Shown here one piece after another: positions 14,832-22,959 of a stretch of DNA of 27,946 nt. The notes under the pieces are model-generated. The model saw nothing but the letters and a program-made list of their open reading frames with translations, was not told the DNA's origin and made no database searches. The translations under genes and the position numbers were made by a program. Source of the DNA: Alphaproteobacteria bacterium (GTDB lineage: Bacteria; Pseudomonadota; Alphaproteobacteria; RF32; CAG-239); the NCBI GenBank assembly GCA_900767645.1, contig CAAFZY010000019.1, forward strand, positions 1 to 27,946, in the 5' to 3' direction. The number at the start of each line of letters is the position of its first letter. Positions within the stretch are counted from its first letter, which is position 1.

Positions 14832-15789
14832 TTTCCTGCATTCTCTTATTTTTTTCTTCATAAGCTTTAACAATTTTGGCCACTAAACCATGACGAACAA
14901 CGTCCGCCGCGCTGAATGTTACCGAACTGATATTGCTTACATTTTTTAAGGTTTCAAGCGCGTCGCGCAAACCTGAAATTGTGCCGCGCGGCAAGTCAAC
15001 CTGACTAAGGTCGCCGTTTACCACCATGCGAGAATTTTCACCCAAACGGGTTAAAAACATCTTCATCTGCATCGGAGTGGTGTTTTGTGCCTCATCTAAA
15101 ATAACAAACGCATTTGAGAGTGTGCGACCGCGCATAAACGCAAGCGGCGCAATCTCAATTTCACCAAGAGCCAACTTTTTATCAACCTGCTCGGCCGGAA
15201 GCATTTCATACAACGCGTCATAAAGCGGACGCAAATACGGATCAACTTTTTCTTTTAAGTCACCGGGCAAAAAGCCTAAGTTTTCACCGGCTTCCACTGC
15301 CGGACGCGATAAAATAATTTTATCGACAGCCCCTTCCAGCATCATTGAAACCGCAAGCGCCACCGCTAAATAAGTTTTACCGGTACCGGCAGGTCCAAGG
15401 CCGAACACCAACTCATTTTTCATCATTTCCTGAATATATTTGGCTTGCGTTGCCGAACGCGGATAAATATAGCGTTTTTTGGTTTTAAGTACAATTTCAT
15501 TTAAATTTTGCACTTCGTTGTTGTCGTGGCAGTCACTGCAAATTCTGACTGCGGCTTTAACTTCCTGTTCGCCGACTTCAACATTTTTACTTACTTTATC
15601 ATATAAAACATTAATGGCATTTTTAGCCTCTTCTATTTCTTTCGGCCCGCCTTTAATGGTTATCTGATTGCCAAAGCTCAAAATTTCGACATTGAGCATT
15701 TTTTCAATCAGGCGCAAATTGGCATCGGACGCACCGACCAACTGCTGCACCAACTGATTGTTATAAAGTTCAAAACTTGTTTCTGCCAT
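14818..15789 (-). CDS. phoH: PhoH family ATPase
   Basis: This 323-residue protein is a PhoH-like (YbeZ-type) P-loop ATPase associated with RNA metabolism. An N-terminal KH-like segment (about residues 15-65) precedes the ATPase domain. Walker A is GPAGTGKT at 131-138; Walker B is FVILDEAQN near 228-236, followed by MFLTRLGENSRMVVNGDLSQ and DLPRGTISGL. YbeZ and YbeY are known partners in E. coli, which fits the 14-base overlap with ybeY. The start is one base after the miaB stop. Confidence 0.95.
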   Translation of the reverse strand: MAETSFELYNNQLVQQLVGASDANLRLIEKMLNVEILSFGNQITIKGGPKEIEEAKNAINVLYDKVSKNVEVGEQEVKAAVRICSDCHDNNEVQNLNEIVLKTKKRYIYPRSATQAKYIQEMMKNELVFGLGPAGTGKTYLAVALAVSMMLEGAVDKIILSRPAVEAGENLGFLPGDLKEKVDPYLRPLYDALYEMLPAEQVDKKLALGEIEIAPLAFMRGRTLSNAFVILDEAQNTTPMQMKMFLTRLGENSRMVVNGDLSQVDLPRGTISGLRDALETLKNVSNISSVTFSAADVVRHGLVAKIVKAYEEKNKRMQENEQR

Positions 15790-15790
15790 A

Positions 15791-17122
15791 TTACAATACC
15801 TTTCCGCTTAAAGAGTTGGTCGTTGCACTCTCAACCCGAACATCTACAATTTTATTCAACAAACTTTTATCAGCCTTAGCATGCAGATTTTGCATATACG
15901 GAGTGCGGCCGATAAGTTGCCCGTTGTGTCTTCCGCCTTGTTCAAATAAAACCGGAAAGACTTTGCCCACACATGAGCGATTAAACTTATCCTGATAATC
16001 AAACAGCAGCGTCTGCAATTCGTCCAAACGCGCTTTTTTAACCTTTTCATCAACCTGCCCCGCCATTACCGCCGCCGGCGTTCCGGCTCTGCGACTATAT
16101 TTAAACGAGTAGGCCTGAATATATTTAACTTCATCAACCAAACTTAAAGTTTGCTTAAAGTCTTCATCGGTTTCATTCGGAAAACCGACAATAAAATCAG
16201 ATGAAAAGCGCAATTTATCATTAGCATTACGCAATTTATCAATAACTTCCAAATACTTGGCGCGGTCATGTCTGCGATTCATCGCTTTTAAAATTTTATC
16301 CGAACCGGATTGCACCGGCAAGTGCAAATACGGCATAAGCTGTCCCAAATCGTGATGGCAGGCAATTAAATCGTCATCAACGTCAGCCGGATATGATGTG
16401 GTATAACGCAGGCGTTTTAAACCGTCAAGCTCGGCAAGGCGGCGTAGTAAATATGCCAAATTACGCTCTTTGCCGTTTTCATCTTCGCCATGGTATGAGT
16501 TTACATTCTGCCCTAAAACATTAATTTCAAGCGTGCCGGTTTTAAGCAAGTCTTTAGCCTCGGCAATAACTTCCGCCACCGGACGAGAATATTCCGCCCC
16601 GCGGGTATACGGAACCACGCAGTAAGTGCAAAAATTGTTACACCCTTCCTGCACCGCCAAAAATGAGCAACCTCCTTCCGCCTTATTTTCCGGCAAAAAG
16701 TCGAACTTTGCCTCCGCCGGAAAATCGGTATCAATAATCGTTTCACCGCGTTTGCGATAAATTTTGGTTAAAATTTCCGGCAAGCGGTGATAAGTAAGCG
16801 GCCCCAAAGCAAAATCGACATATGGCGCGCGCTTGGCAATTTGCTCGTCTTCAGCCTGAACCACACAACCGACAACTCCGATAATGGTATCTTTGCCGTT
16901 TGCAGCCCGCTCTTGTTTAATCAAGTACGCTCTGCCCAAATCGGAAAAAACCTTTTCCGCCGCCTTTTCTCTGATATGGCAGGTATTAAAAAGTACTAAA
17001 TCGGCATCTGCCTGATTATCGGTCGAGGCATAGCCGAAATTTTCAAGTATAAGCGCTATCCGATGAGAATCATACACATTCATCTGACAACCGAAAGTTT
17101 TTATAAAATATTTTTTTGACAT
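15791..17122 (-). CDS. miaB: tRNA-2-methylthio-N6-dimethylallyladenosine synthase
   Basis: This 443-residue radical-SAM methylthiotransferase modifies A37 of tRNAs that read codons starting with U. The N-terminal UPF0004 domain provides Cys12 (KTFGCQMNVYDS), Cys48 (NTCHIREKA) and Cys86 (GVVGCVVQ) for one Fe-S cluster. The radical-SAM motif CNNFCTYC (Cys161, 165, 168) holds the second cluster. A TRAM domain makes up the last 65 residues or so. Translation probably starts at 17122 (MSKKYFIKTFGC); the frame is open to 17182 but the extra 20 residues are not family-like. It heads the miaB-phoH-ybeY-lnt operon. Confidence 0.96.
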   Translation of the reverse strand: MSKKYFIKTFGCQMNVYDSHRIALILENFGYASTDNQADADLVLFNTCHIREKAAEKVFSDLGRAYLIKQERAANGKDTIIGVVGCVVQAEDEQIAKRAPYVDFALGPLTYHRLPEILTKIYRKRGETIIDTDFPAEAKFDFLPENKAEGGCSFLAVQEGCNNFCTYCVVPYTRGAEYSRPVAEVIAEAKDLLKTGTLEINVLGQNVNSYHGEDENGKERNLAYLLRRLAELDGLKRLRYTTSYPADVDDDLIACHHDLGQLMPYLHLPVQSGSDKILKAMNRRHDRAKYLEVIDKLRNANDKLRFSSDFIVGFPNETDEDFKQTLSLVDEVKYIQAYSFKYSRRAGTPAAVMAGQVDEKVKKARLDELQTLLFDYQDKFNRSCVGKVFPVLFEQGGRHNGQLIGRTPYMQNLHAKADKSLLNKIVDVRVESATTNSLSGKVL

Positions 17123-17153
17123 TATTTCTGTTTTACCTTTTCTGCTTACTATT

Positions 17154-17182
17154 ATGCTATGCCAATCCTTAATATTTTTCAA
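17154..17182 (-). promoter_or_regulatory. Candidate promoter of the miaB operon
   Basis: On the minus strand TTGAAA (17182-17177) and TAGCAT (17159-17154) are 17 bases apart, and lie 32-60 bases upstream of the miaB start codon. The -10 match is moderate. Confidence 0.4.
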
Positions 17183-17216
17183 ACATTATTTTTCTTTTAC
17201 AACAAATCTTTTTATG

Positions 17217-17244
17217 TTGAAAAAATTTGATTTTCGTTTATGAT
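17217..17244 (+). promoter_or_regulatory. Promoter of the TerB-like/yggT/folD operon
   Basis: TTGAAA (17217-17222) and TATGAT (17239-17244) are 16 bases apart, about 33 bases upstream of the first ATG. Together with the miaB promoter it makes a short divergent promoter region. Confidence 0.5.
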
Positions 17245-17276
17245 ATGAGCAAAATATTAACCGGAGAGTTAAATCA

Positions 17277-17717
17277 ATGACCTATACCGAAACCTTAGAC
17301 ATGAACGAATTTGTTCTTAAGCTGAGCCAAGAGCAAAAAACCGTATTTTTAAAAGCATTGGCTTTTTTAGCCAATATTGACAACCATTTTGACCGCGAAG
17401 AATTAAAATTTATCCGTGATGCGGCTGTAAAATACGGCATTGATGAACCTGATATTTTGTTTAAGCCGATTTCGGAAGATGAAATGTTAAATGAGCTCAA
17501 ACAGCTTAAAGACCGCCGCGTTTGCTTAGAGCTGATTAAAGAATTATGCCTGCTCGGACACGCTGACAGCAATTTAAGCGATGAAGAAACCTTATTTATC
17601 GGGCATGCCGGTTTAACCATGGGCATTGAGCTTGAAAAAATTGAACAAATAAGCGATTGGGTCGTTGATAAAATCATGTGGCTCGAACGCGGAAAAATTA
17701 TTTTTGAAGACCTGTAA
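17277..17717 (+). CDS. TerB-like (tellurite resistance family) protein
   Basis: This 146-residue soluble, mostly helical protein has two similar acidic segments: ALAFLANIDNHFDREELKFI (about 27-46) and LCLLGHADSNLSDEETLFIG (about 88-107). That repeated pattern of Asp/Glu after a small-residue helix is the hallmark of the TerB fold, which in TerB binds divalent metal. A GGAGAG binding site lies eight bases before the ATG. It is first in a five-gene operon with an unknown protein, yggT, yggU and folD. A TerB-like assignment by pattern is fairly secure; a role in metal sensing or stress is only inferred. Confidence 0.7.
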   Translation: MTYTETLDMNEFVLKLSQEQKTVFLKALAFLANIDNHFDREELKFIRDAAVKYGIDEPDILFKPISEDEMLNELKQLKDRRVCLELIKELCLLGHADSNLSDEETLFIGHAGLTMGIELEKIEQISDWVVDKIMWLERGKIIFEDL

Positions 17718-17739
17718 TTTTTAGTTATGGAGAACCGTT

Positions 17740-18720
17740 ATGGCTGAAATAAAGATGAACAATAATCTTCAAAAAGAAAATGCCCAAAAGGGCAAAGAAA
17801 CCGAAATTATCAAACGCGCTCTGCTTGCGGCTGAAAACCTGAACGAGCAACAACTTCGTCAGGCCACGCGCGAAACCATTTTTGCCCCGAGCGACCGCAA
17901 AATCAAGCTTGGCAACGCTCCGCAAACCGCCGATGAAATGCGTTTGCAGGTTGTTAAAAACATTGAAAACGGCGGCATTGCCGAAACCACCCGTTTTTTT
18001 GATGAAATGGGCTTAAAAGAAGCCATCAGCATTGAAAACGTCAACAGCGAAACATCTTCATCGCAAGAATATTTTCGCTGGCTGAACGAAACCTCTGAAA
18101 TTTTAAAAAATATGAATGACGGCTATGTTTCCGACAAAGATTTAAGTGAGCGCAACGGCTTTTTGGAAATTACTCACCAACGCGAAGCCGAATTAATGGT
18201 GTGCTTAGGCTTGCTCGCCAACTGCCGCAACCCGAAAGCTCAAGAAGAATATAAAAAGTTGCATTACAAACTTACGCGTCTGCGTGAAATGCGCGCTTCC
18301 ATTAAAGAGCGCACCCGCAACGAACCCGATGTCGAAATTACGGTTGATGAATACAAAAAAGCCGTTCCCGCATATCAATACTTCAAAGCGCTTGAAAAAG
18401 CCCCTGTCGGCCATACCTTTACCAAAGAACAAAAGCAACGCATCGGGCTTGATTTTATTGATGACGATGAAGACGAGCTTGATTACCGTGACTTTTTATT
18501 TGATGTCATTTTAGACCAGATGACGGAAGAAGATCAAAGCTATATTGCGCAAGAATACCAACTCGCGCACGACATGGCCGACGAAGAACGCATTAATCGC
18601 CTGCAAAATATTTCTGATAAACTGCAAGAATTATCTGGACGTAAAAATTCATTTCGTGTAAAGTATGACATACTTGCAAAACGAGAGTCTATTAAATTAG
18701 GCAAAACTTTTGAACGCTAA
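17740..18720 (+). CDS. Uncharacterised 326-residue charged helical protein
   Basis: No family is recognised. The product is soluble with no signal peptide or membrane segment, rich in Glu, Lys, Asp and Arg, and probably almost all helical. The N-terminal 40 residues are polar. Segments such as AQEEYKKLHYKLTRLREMRA and DEERINRLQNISDKLQELSG look capable of coiled coils, and an acidic cluster (DFIDDDEDELDYRDF) lies near residues 246-260. A GGAGAACC binding site precedes the ATG, and the gap to the TerB-like gene is 22 bases, so the two are probably co-translated and may act together. An alternative start is Met6. Confidence 0.75.
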   Translation: MAEIKMNNNLQKENAQKGKETEIIKRALLAAENLNEQQLRQATRETIFAPSDRKIKLGNAPQTADEMRLQVVKNIENGGIAETTRFFDEMGLKEAISIENVNSETSSSQEYFRWLNETSEILKNMNDGYVSDKDLSERNGFLEITHQREAELMVCLGLLANCRNPKAQEEYKKLHYKLTRLREMRASIKERTRNEPDVEITVDEYKKAVPAYQYFKALEKAPVGHTFTKEQKQRIGLDFIDDDEDELDYRDFLFDVILDQMTEEDQSYIAQEYQLAHDMADEERINRLQNISDKLQELSGRKNSFRVKYDILAKRESIKLGKTFER

Positions 18721-18743
18721 CTTTTTTATTTAGGAGAAACATA

Positions 18744-19043
18744 ATGGGTATGCTTTTAGTTCCTTTCTTTGATACTTTGGCTTTGGTCATTGACCTTTAT
18801 TTTAAGGTTGTGGTAGTTGAAGTTATTTTATTCTGGCTCATTCACTTCAAAATTGTAACCATCACCAACGCTTATGCCCAAAAATTTATGGAAATTTTAA
18901 AACTGTTGACTGAGCCGGTTTACAAAAAAATCAGAGCTAAAATTCCGCCGTTTGCCGATTTTGACGCTTCTCCGTTTATTTTACTGTTAGCATTATTTTT
19001 TGTAGCCCGCTTAATTTATGTATTGCGTGAAATGGTTTTATAA
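18744..19043 (+). CDS. yggT: YggT family membrane protein
   Basis: This 99-residue inner-membrane protein has two hydrophobic helices (about 10-36 and 76-92) joined by a segment containing the LLTEPVYKKIRAKIPPFADF loop, which is the recognisable YggT (YlmG-like) signature: a helix, then xPxxxxxRxxxP, then a second helix. Family members are linked to envelope organisation, osmotic tolerance and, in some bacteria, cell division. AGGAGAAA lies before the ATG. The next gene, yggU, begins three bases after its stop, as in many proteobacteria. Confidence 0.85.
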   Translation: MGMLLVPFFDTLALVIDLYFKVVVVEVILFWLIHFKIVTITNAYAQKFMEILKLLTEPVYKKIRAKIPPFADFDASPFILLLALFFVARLIYVLREMVL

Positions 19044-19046
19044 GCA

Positions 19047-19355
19047 TTGACATTTTTTGATAAAACATCTGAAGGTTATATTTTAAGAGTTAGGCTGACG
19101 CCTAACTCTTCTTTATGCCGGAGCGGCGGGCTTATTACCGGCGCGCAAAATGATGTTTTTGTAAAAATCGGAGTTATCTCAGTGCCTGAAAAAGGCAAAG
19201 CCAACAAAGAACTGATTGCTTTTTTGGCCAAAAAGCTCAAAATTGCTAAATCATCAATACAAATTATCAGCGGAGAGCTTGACCGCTGGAAAAAAATTGC
19301 TATAACCTCTCAAGCTGATTTAACTTTTGCTCTGCAACAATTATCGGAGGAATAA
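19047..19355 (+). CDS. yggU: DUF167 (YggU) family protein
   Basis: This 102-residue protein shows the DUF167 pattern: an early RVRLTPNSS strand (the usual R-V-x-P-x-A/S-x3 block), then VSVPEKGKANKELIAFLAKK-like VPEKGKANKELI, then IQIISGELDRWKKI matching the family's SGxxxRxKxx end. The function of the family is unknown. It starts with TTG three bases after yggT and ends directly before the folD ATG; its last codons supply the folD binding site (GGAGGAATAA). Confidence 0.85.
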   Translation: MTFFDKTSEGYILRVRLTPNSSLCRSGGLITGAQNDVFVKIGVISVPEKGKANKELIAFLAKKLKIAKSSIQIISGELDRWKKIAITSQADLTFALQQLSEE

Positions 19356-20201
19356 ATGACAGCTGTTATCATTAACGGAAAACAAATTGCCGCTCAATTT
19401 CGGCAAGAACTGCGTGAAAAAGTAAAACAACTTCCGTCCGCTCCGGTATTGGCGGTTATTCAGGTGGGGAGCAATTCCGCCAGCACTTTGTACGTTCGCA
19501 ACAAACAAAAAGCCGCAAGCGAGGCCGGAATTTCATCATGCCTGTACAGCTTTCCGGAAGATTGCACTCAAAAAGAAATTTTACAGCAAATTGCCGCGCT
19601 TAACCGCGATGCCGCCGTCAACGGAATTTTGGTACAACTCCCGTTACCACGCCATTTAAATGAGGCTGCAATTTTAGAAAGCATTAACCCGTTAAAAGAT
19701 GTTGACGGGTTTCATCCCTATAACATCGGCTTGTTGCAAAACGGCTCGCCCGATGCCGTAATCGCCGCCACTCCCAAAGGAATTATGCGCCTTATCGACA
19801 CCACGGCCGTTCCGCTTAAAGGTAAACAGGCTTTGGTTATCGGGCGCTCCCGAATTGTCGGCAAACCGGTTGCCATGTTGTTATTACAGCAAGACTGCAC
19901 CGTTACCGTAGCTCACTCCAAAACCGCCAATTTGCCTGAATTAGTAAAACAATCCGATATTGTGGTTGCCGCCTGCGGTTGTCCTGAAATGGTAAAAGGC
20001 GAATGGATTAAAGACGGCGCCGTAATCATCGACGTCGGCATTAATCATAAAGACGGTCGTTTATGCGGCGATGTCGATTTTAATGAGGCCGTCAAACACG
20101 CTGCATTTATTACTCCGGTTCCGGGAGGAGTCGGCCCCATGACCATTGCCATGTTGCTTGACAACACTTATCTTGCTTATTTAAAACAAAATAACCTGTA
20201 A
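19356..20201 (+). CDS. folD: Bifunctional methylenetetrahydrofolate dehydrogenase/cyclohydrolase
   Basis: This 281-residue enzyme interconverts 5,10-methylene-, methenyl- and 10-formyl-THF in one-carbon metabolism. The catalytic block STLYVRNKQKAASEAG holds Tyr46 and Lys50. GILVQLPLPRHL and NPLKDVDGFHP follow, then the NADP-binding GRSRIVGKPVAMLL and the C-terminal TPVPGGVGPMTIAMLL. The length is standard. It follows yggU with no gap. Confidence 0.97.
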   Translation: MTAVIINGKQIAAQFRQELREKVKQLPSAPVLAVIQVGSNSASTLYVRNKQKAASEAGISSCLYSFPEDCTQKEILQQIAALNRDAAVNGILVQLPLPRHLNEAAILESINPLKDVDGFHPYNIGLLQNGSPDAVIAATPKGIMRLIDTTAVPLKGKQALVIGRSRIVGKPVAMLLLQQDCTVTVAHSKTANLPELVKQSDIVVAACGCPEMVKGEWIKDGAVIIDVGINHKDGRLCGDVDFNEAVKHAAFITPVPGGVGPMTIAMLLDNTYLAYLKQNNL

Positions 20202-20235
20202 CGCACAACTTTAATTTTTGACAAGAGAGTATATA

Positions 20236-20268
20236 TTTAACCTCAAAAAAAACAATCACGAGGTTAAA
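20236..20268 (+). promoter_or_regulatory. Hairpin sequestering the ribosome binding site of the next gene
   Basis: TTTAACCTC (20236-20244) and GAGGTTAAA (20260-20268) are perfect inverted repeats of nine bases with a 15-base A-rich loop. The 3' arm contains the only Shine-Dalgarno-like sequence (GAGG) of the gene starting at 20269 and ends at the base before its ATG. In mRNA the stem would block initiation until opened. Confidence 0.7.
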
Positions 20269-20637
20269 ATGGATTCGCTTGGCAAAATATTTATTTATGA
20301 ACAAACTCCGTGGCACAACGTATCTTATGCCGATTACCTTGAGCCGCTCGGCTTTATGGTCTTTAGCACCAACAACCTCTACCAACTGCTAAAATATGCC
20401 CCTGAAATAAAACCCGACATTGTAATCTTTGATTTTCCGCAACATTTTAACGCTGATTTGCACACATGGCAAAGTATTAATTCCGTTTTATGCCAATATC
20501 AATGCCCGCAAATTTATTTAACCGTCATTCCGCCGACATGGTTGATTGAAAACACTCGCGCCATTAAGCGAAAAACCTCCGTTATGAGTAAAAAGCAAAT
20601 TATCAACACGCTGTTGCAAAGCAAATTTACGGAGTAA
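20269..20637 (+). CDS. Small protein resembling a degenerate response-regulator receiver
   Basis: This 122-residue soluble protein has a CheY-like order of strands and helices. Strand 1 is KIFIYEQ, strand 2 FMVFST, and strand 3 PDIVIFDFP places Asp55 where a receiver phospho-acceptor would be. Strand 4 is PQIYLTVIP. The acidic pair normally at the end of strand 1 is reduced to one Glu, so it may be a pseudo-receiver. No output domain is present. I choose the ATG at 20269; a TTG at 20218 is in frame but lies inside the folD-downstream spacer. The receiver idea is inference from pattern only. Confidence 0.6.
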   Translation: MDSLGKIFIYEQTPWHNVSYADYLEPLGFMVFSTNNLYQLLKYAPEIKPDIVIFDFPQHFNADLHTWQSINSVLCQYQCPQIYLTVIPPTWLIENTRAIKRKTSVMSKKQIINTLLQSKFTE

Positions 20638-20677
20638 ATTCTGCATAAAACAAATAAGCTGTTGCCAAAAGCAAATT
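20610..20677 (+). repeat. Diverged short tandem duplication
   Basis: GCTGTTGCAAAGCAAATTT (20610-20628) recurs with a two-base insertion at 20658-20677. It spans the 3' end of the pseudo-receiver gene and the gap before the next gene. It looks like an old local duplication with no evident function. Confidence 0.35.
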
Positions 20678-20727
20678 TTTGCCGCATAAACATAAATCAG
20701 TACAGAACTGAATTTTACGGAAAAACA

Positions 20728-21324
20728 ATGAACGGCATCCAAAAACTCATTCATAAAACTTATGACACCATGTTATCGCTTTCAGCCAAAGACCACGCTA
20801 TGTTGTTTTTGTTTTTGGTTGCCTTTGCCGAAAGCTCGTTTTTTCCGATTCCGCCTGATGTAATGATTATCCCGATGGTGCTCGCCACCCCGCAAAAAGC
20901 ATGGAGAATTGCCGGCCTTGCCACTTTTGCCAGCGTTATCGGCGGCTACTTCGGCTATATTATCGGCAGTTGCTTTTTTGACTTAATCGCCAAACCGTTG
21001 CTTGAAATGTACAACGCGCTAGACCAATTTAAAGAATTTGAAAATTACTACCATCTTTACGGCGCATGGATAGTGTTCGGCGCCGGAATCACGCCTTTCC
21101 CGTATAAAATCATCACTATTGCGAGCGGCGTTGTTCATCTTGATTTGTTTATTTTTACCATTGCCTCAATTTTAGCCCGCGGCATCAGATTCTTTTTGGT
21201 AGCATGGTTGCTTAAAAAATACGGCGCTCCGATGAAAGTGTTTATTGAAAAAAACTTAGGCTGGCTTTCCGTGCTGTTTTTAATTTTGCTTATCGGCAGC
21301 TTCGCCCTCATCAAACTGCTTTAA
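20728..21324 (+). CDS. YqaA/DedA-family (VTT domain) inner-membrane protein
   Basis: This protein of 198 residues has four or five membrane segments. The family block is LFLVAFAESSFFPIPPDVMI near residues 27-46, where the Glu-Ser-(x)-Phe-Pro-Pro-x-Pro pattern forms a re-entrant region. GGYFGYIIGS and AGITPFPYKIITIASGVVHL follow, with the second conserved re-entrant motif. DedA/VTT proteins include lipid scramblases and undecaprenyl-phosphate transporters; YqaA-type members are less studied. The ATG at 20728 follows a weak ACGGA; a TTG at 20662 is in frame but adds a polar N-terminus that does not fit. Confidence 0.85.
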   Translation: MNGIQKLIHKTYDTMLSLSAKDHAMLFLFLVAFAESSFFPIPPDVMIIPMVLATPQKAWRIAGLATFASVIGGYFGYIIGSCFFDLIAKPLLEMYNALDQFKEFENYYHLYGAWIVFGAGITPFPYKIITIASGVVHLDLFIFTIASILARGIRFFLVAWLLKKYGAPMKVFIEKNLGWLSVLFLILLIGSFALIKLL

Positions 21325-21507
21325 TCATTCCATTAAGGCTTTAACCGATAAAATTTTTTCAAAAATGCTTTTATCATTATAATAATCAGGAATTATTCTA
21401 TCCGCTGTTAAAGTTATACCTTGAGTATATTGCCCCAATCGTGTAGCTTTATCCAAAATCATTTCGTTAGCCATAATTTCATTTTTATGTTTAAGCAAAA
21501 TATTCAC
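21325..21507 (-). CDS. Doubtful short ORF (49-60 residues)
   Basis: The frame could start at GTG 21507 (60 residues) or ATG 21474 (49 residues, MANEMILDKATRLGQYTQG). Its stop is immediately next to the stop of the YqaA-like gene on the other strand. Composition is protein-like, but neither start has a good binding site and an intrinsic terminator lies just upstream. It may be a real small gene or a remnant of a longer one. No family is recognised. Confidence 0.3.
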   Translation of the reverse strand: MNILLKHKNEIMANEMILDKATRLGQYTQGITLTADRIIPDYYNDKSIFEKILSVKALME

Positions 21508-21516
21508 AATCAGCCT

Positions 21517-21557
21517 AAATTAAAAGCCGTTACTTTTAAGTAAACGGCTTTTAATTT
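21517..21557 (-). terminator. Intrinsic terminator of the flavoprotein gene
   Basis: A perfect 15-base stem (21517-21531 with 21543-21557, core AAAAGCCGTT/AACGGCTTTT) has an 11-base loop, with T/A-rich ends on both sides. It lies 13 bases after the flavoprotein stop codon and would work in both directions, possibly also for the YqaA-like gene on the plus strand. Confidence 0.85.
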
Positions 21558-21570
21558 GTAACCAATAAAA

Positions 21571-22959
21571 TCAATCACCGGACTTTATTTTTTCAATCAA
21601 TTCCTTAACGCTTGGGATTCCGTTGCGGTAAAGCGGATCGGTTGCAAACCGATAAACCTGATGTCCGGCAAACAACAAATGGTCTTTAATACTGCCGCCA
21701 TGCCCGACTTCATACAATGTTTTATGAATGCAGTATGTACGCGGATCCGGCAATTTTCCGGTAGTGCCGTTAGCTTTAGACCAAGTTGAAAACTGGCATT
21801 GCGAAAGACAGCCCACACATTCCGCGCGGTCTTTTTTCATTTGTTGCCAATCCTCCTCGCTCATAAACACCACGGTTTTATCCGGCGTTTCCTGTGCTAC
21901 CGTCAATCCGGCATTTATCTGATTTTGCGCCTTTTGCATATCTTCAGGTTTTACATAAACCATGCGATGCGCATTAACTTTAAGCTCTGCGGTATATTCT
22001 GCGTCAGGCTCGTCTTTAAAAGCAACTTCGCCGTTTTTCCGTTCAATTAATTTTTCCAAAAACGAATTTTTAATCGCTGATGAGAAAAATCCGGTCGGAC
22101 TGAATTTTTGTAAAATCACATCGCCTTTTTTCAAATTAAGCATCAAGTTTTTCCATGCGTCGCTAATCGGGCTTTCTTTGGTAATCATCGGGCGAGTTCC
22201 GAACTGAAACGCCACATCGCCCAATTCCGGATTATTGATATAATCCTGCCAATCGCTTAACTTCCAAACTCCACCGGCAATAATAATCGGTGTTTTTTCC
22301 AAACCCAAACTCTTAAGCACGCGGCGCAGTTCCACCAAGCGGTTATACGGAGGTTCCGGCGCGTTCGGATTTTCAGCGTTAGACAAGCCGTTATGTCCTC
22401 CCGCAAGCCACGGATCTTCATAAACCACACCACCCAAATATTCCGAGCATTTGGCATACGCGCGCTTCCACAAAACCTGAAAAGCCCGCGCCGATGAAAT
22501 AATCGGATAGTAATAAACCTTAAAAGACGACGCCAACTCGCCCAAATGATATGGCAGTCCGGCACCGCAGGTAACCCCGTGTATCAAACCGCGACTCCCT
22601 TCCAATATTGATTTGATAATGCGTTCCGAATCTGCCATTTCCCATAGCATATTCATATGGATACGCCCGTTGCCGCCGGCAATTTCATACGCGAGCTTTG
22701 CCTGATCTATGCCGCCCCTGATGGCGTATTCAACCATTTCCTCATGTCTGTCGGCGCGGCGTTTTTGCAAAAAGCGCTCAATAATCACTTTGCCCTTGTT
22801 ATCATAGGCATCGGGGCTTACCGCCGAAAATGTGCCGACGCAATTTTCATGCGCCCACGCGCCGGCGCTGTAACCGTTGCTGCCGTTAATACCTTTGCCG
22901 CCCTCAATCAGCGGCAAAACTTCTTTGCCGGATATTATAACCGAATTAAGTTGTTTCAC
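21571..22959 (-). CDS. Nitronate monooxygenase-like FMN protein with C-terminal Cys cluster
   Basis: This 462-residue protein is related to the 2-nitropropane dioxygenase/nitronate monooxygenase TIM-barrel family. Family features are VTCGAGLPYHLGEL (near 129-142), LAGGHNG (185-191), IIIAGGVW (225-232) and FQFGTRPM (251-258), the phosphate- and flavin-binding loops. A C-terminal extension carries CVGCLSQCQFS (Cys381, 384, 388) and Cys410, a possible metal or Fe-S site. The start is GTG at 22959 with AGAGGAAA upstream. It is monocistronic. The flavin barrel is well supported; the true substrate is unknown. Confidence 0.82.
   Translation of the reverse strand: MKQLNSVIISGKEVLPLIEGGKGINGSNGYSAGAWAHENCVGTFSAVSPDAYDNKGKVIIERFLQKRRADRHEEMVEYAIRGGIDQAKLAYEIAGGNGRIHMNMLWEMADSERIIKSILEGSRGLIHGVTCGAGLPYHLGELASSFKVYYYPIISSARAFQVLWKRAYAKCSEYLGGVVYEDPWLAGGHNGLSNAENPNAPEPPYNRLVELRRVLKSLGLEKTPIIIAGGVWKLSDWQDYINNPELGDVAFQFGTRPMITKESPISDAWKNLMLNLKKGDVILQKFSPTGFFSSAIKNSFLEKLIERKNGEVAFKDEPDAEYTAELKVNAHRMVYVKPEDMQKAQNQINAGLTVAQETPDKTVVFMSEEDWQQMKKDRAECVGCLSQCQFSTWSKANGTTGKLPDPRTYCIHKTLYEVGHGGSIKDHLLFAGHQVYRFATDPLYRNGIPSVKELIEKIKSGD

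Noticed and set aside
17257..17272. TTAA-N8-TTAA resembling a CtrA box upstream of the TerB-like gene
   Set aside because: The CtrA consensus needs TTAA-N7-TTAA; the spacing is one base off and the second half overlaps the binding-site region.
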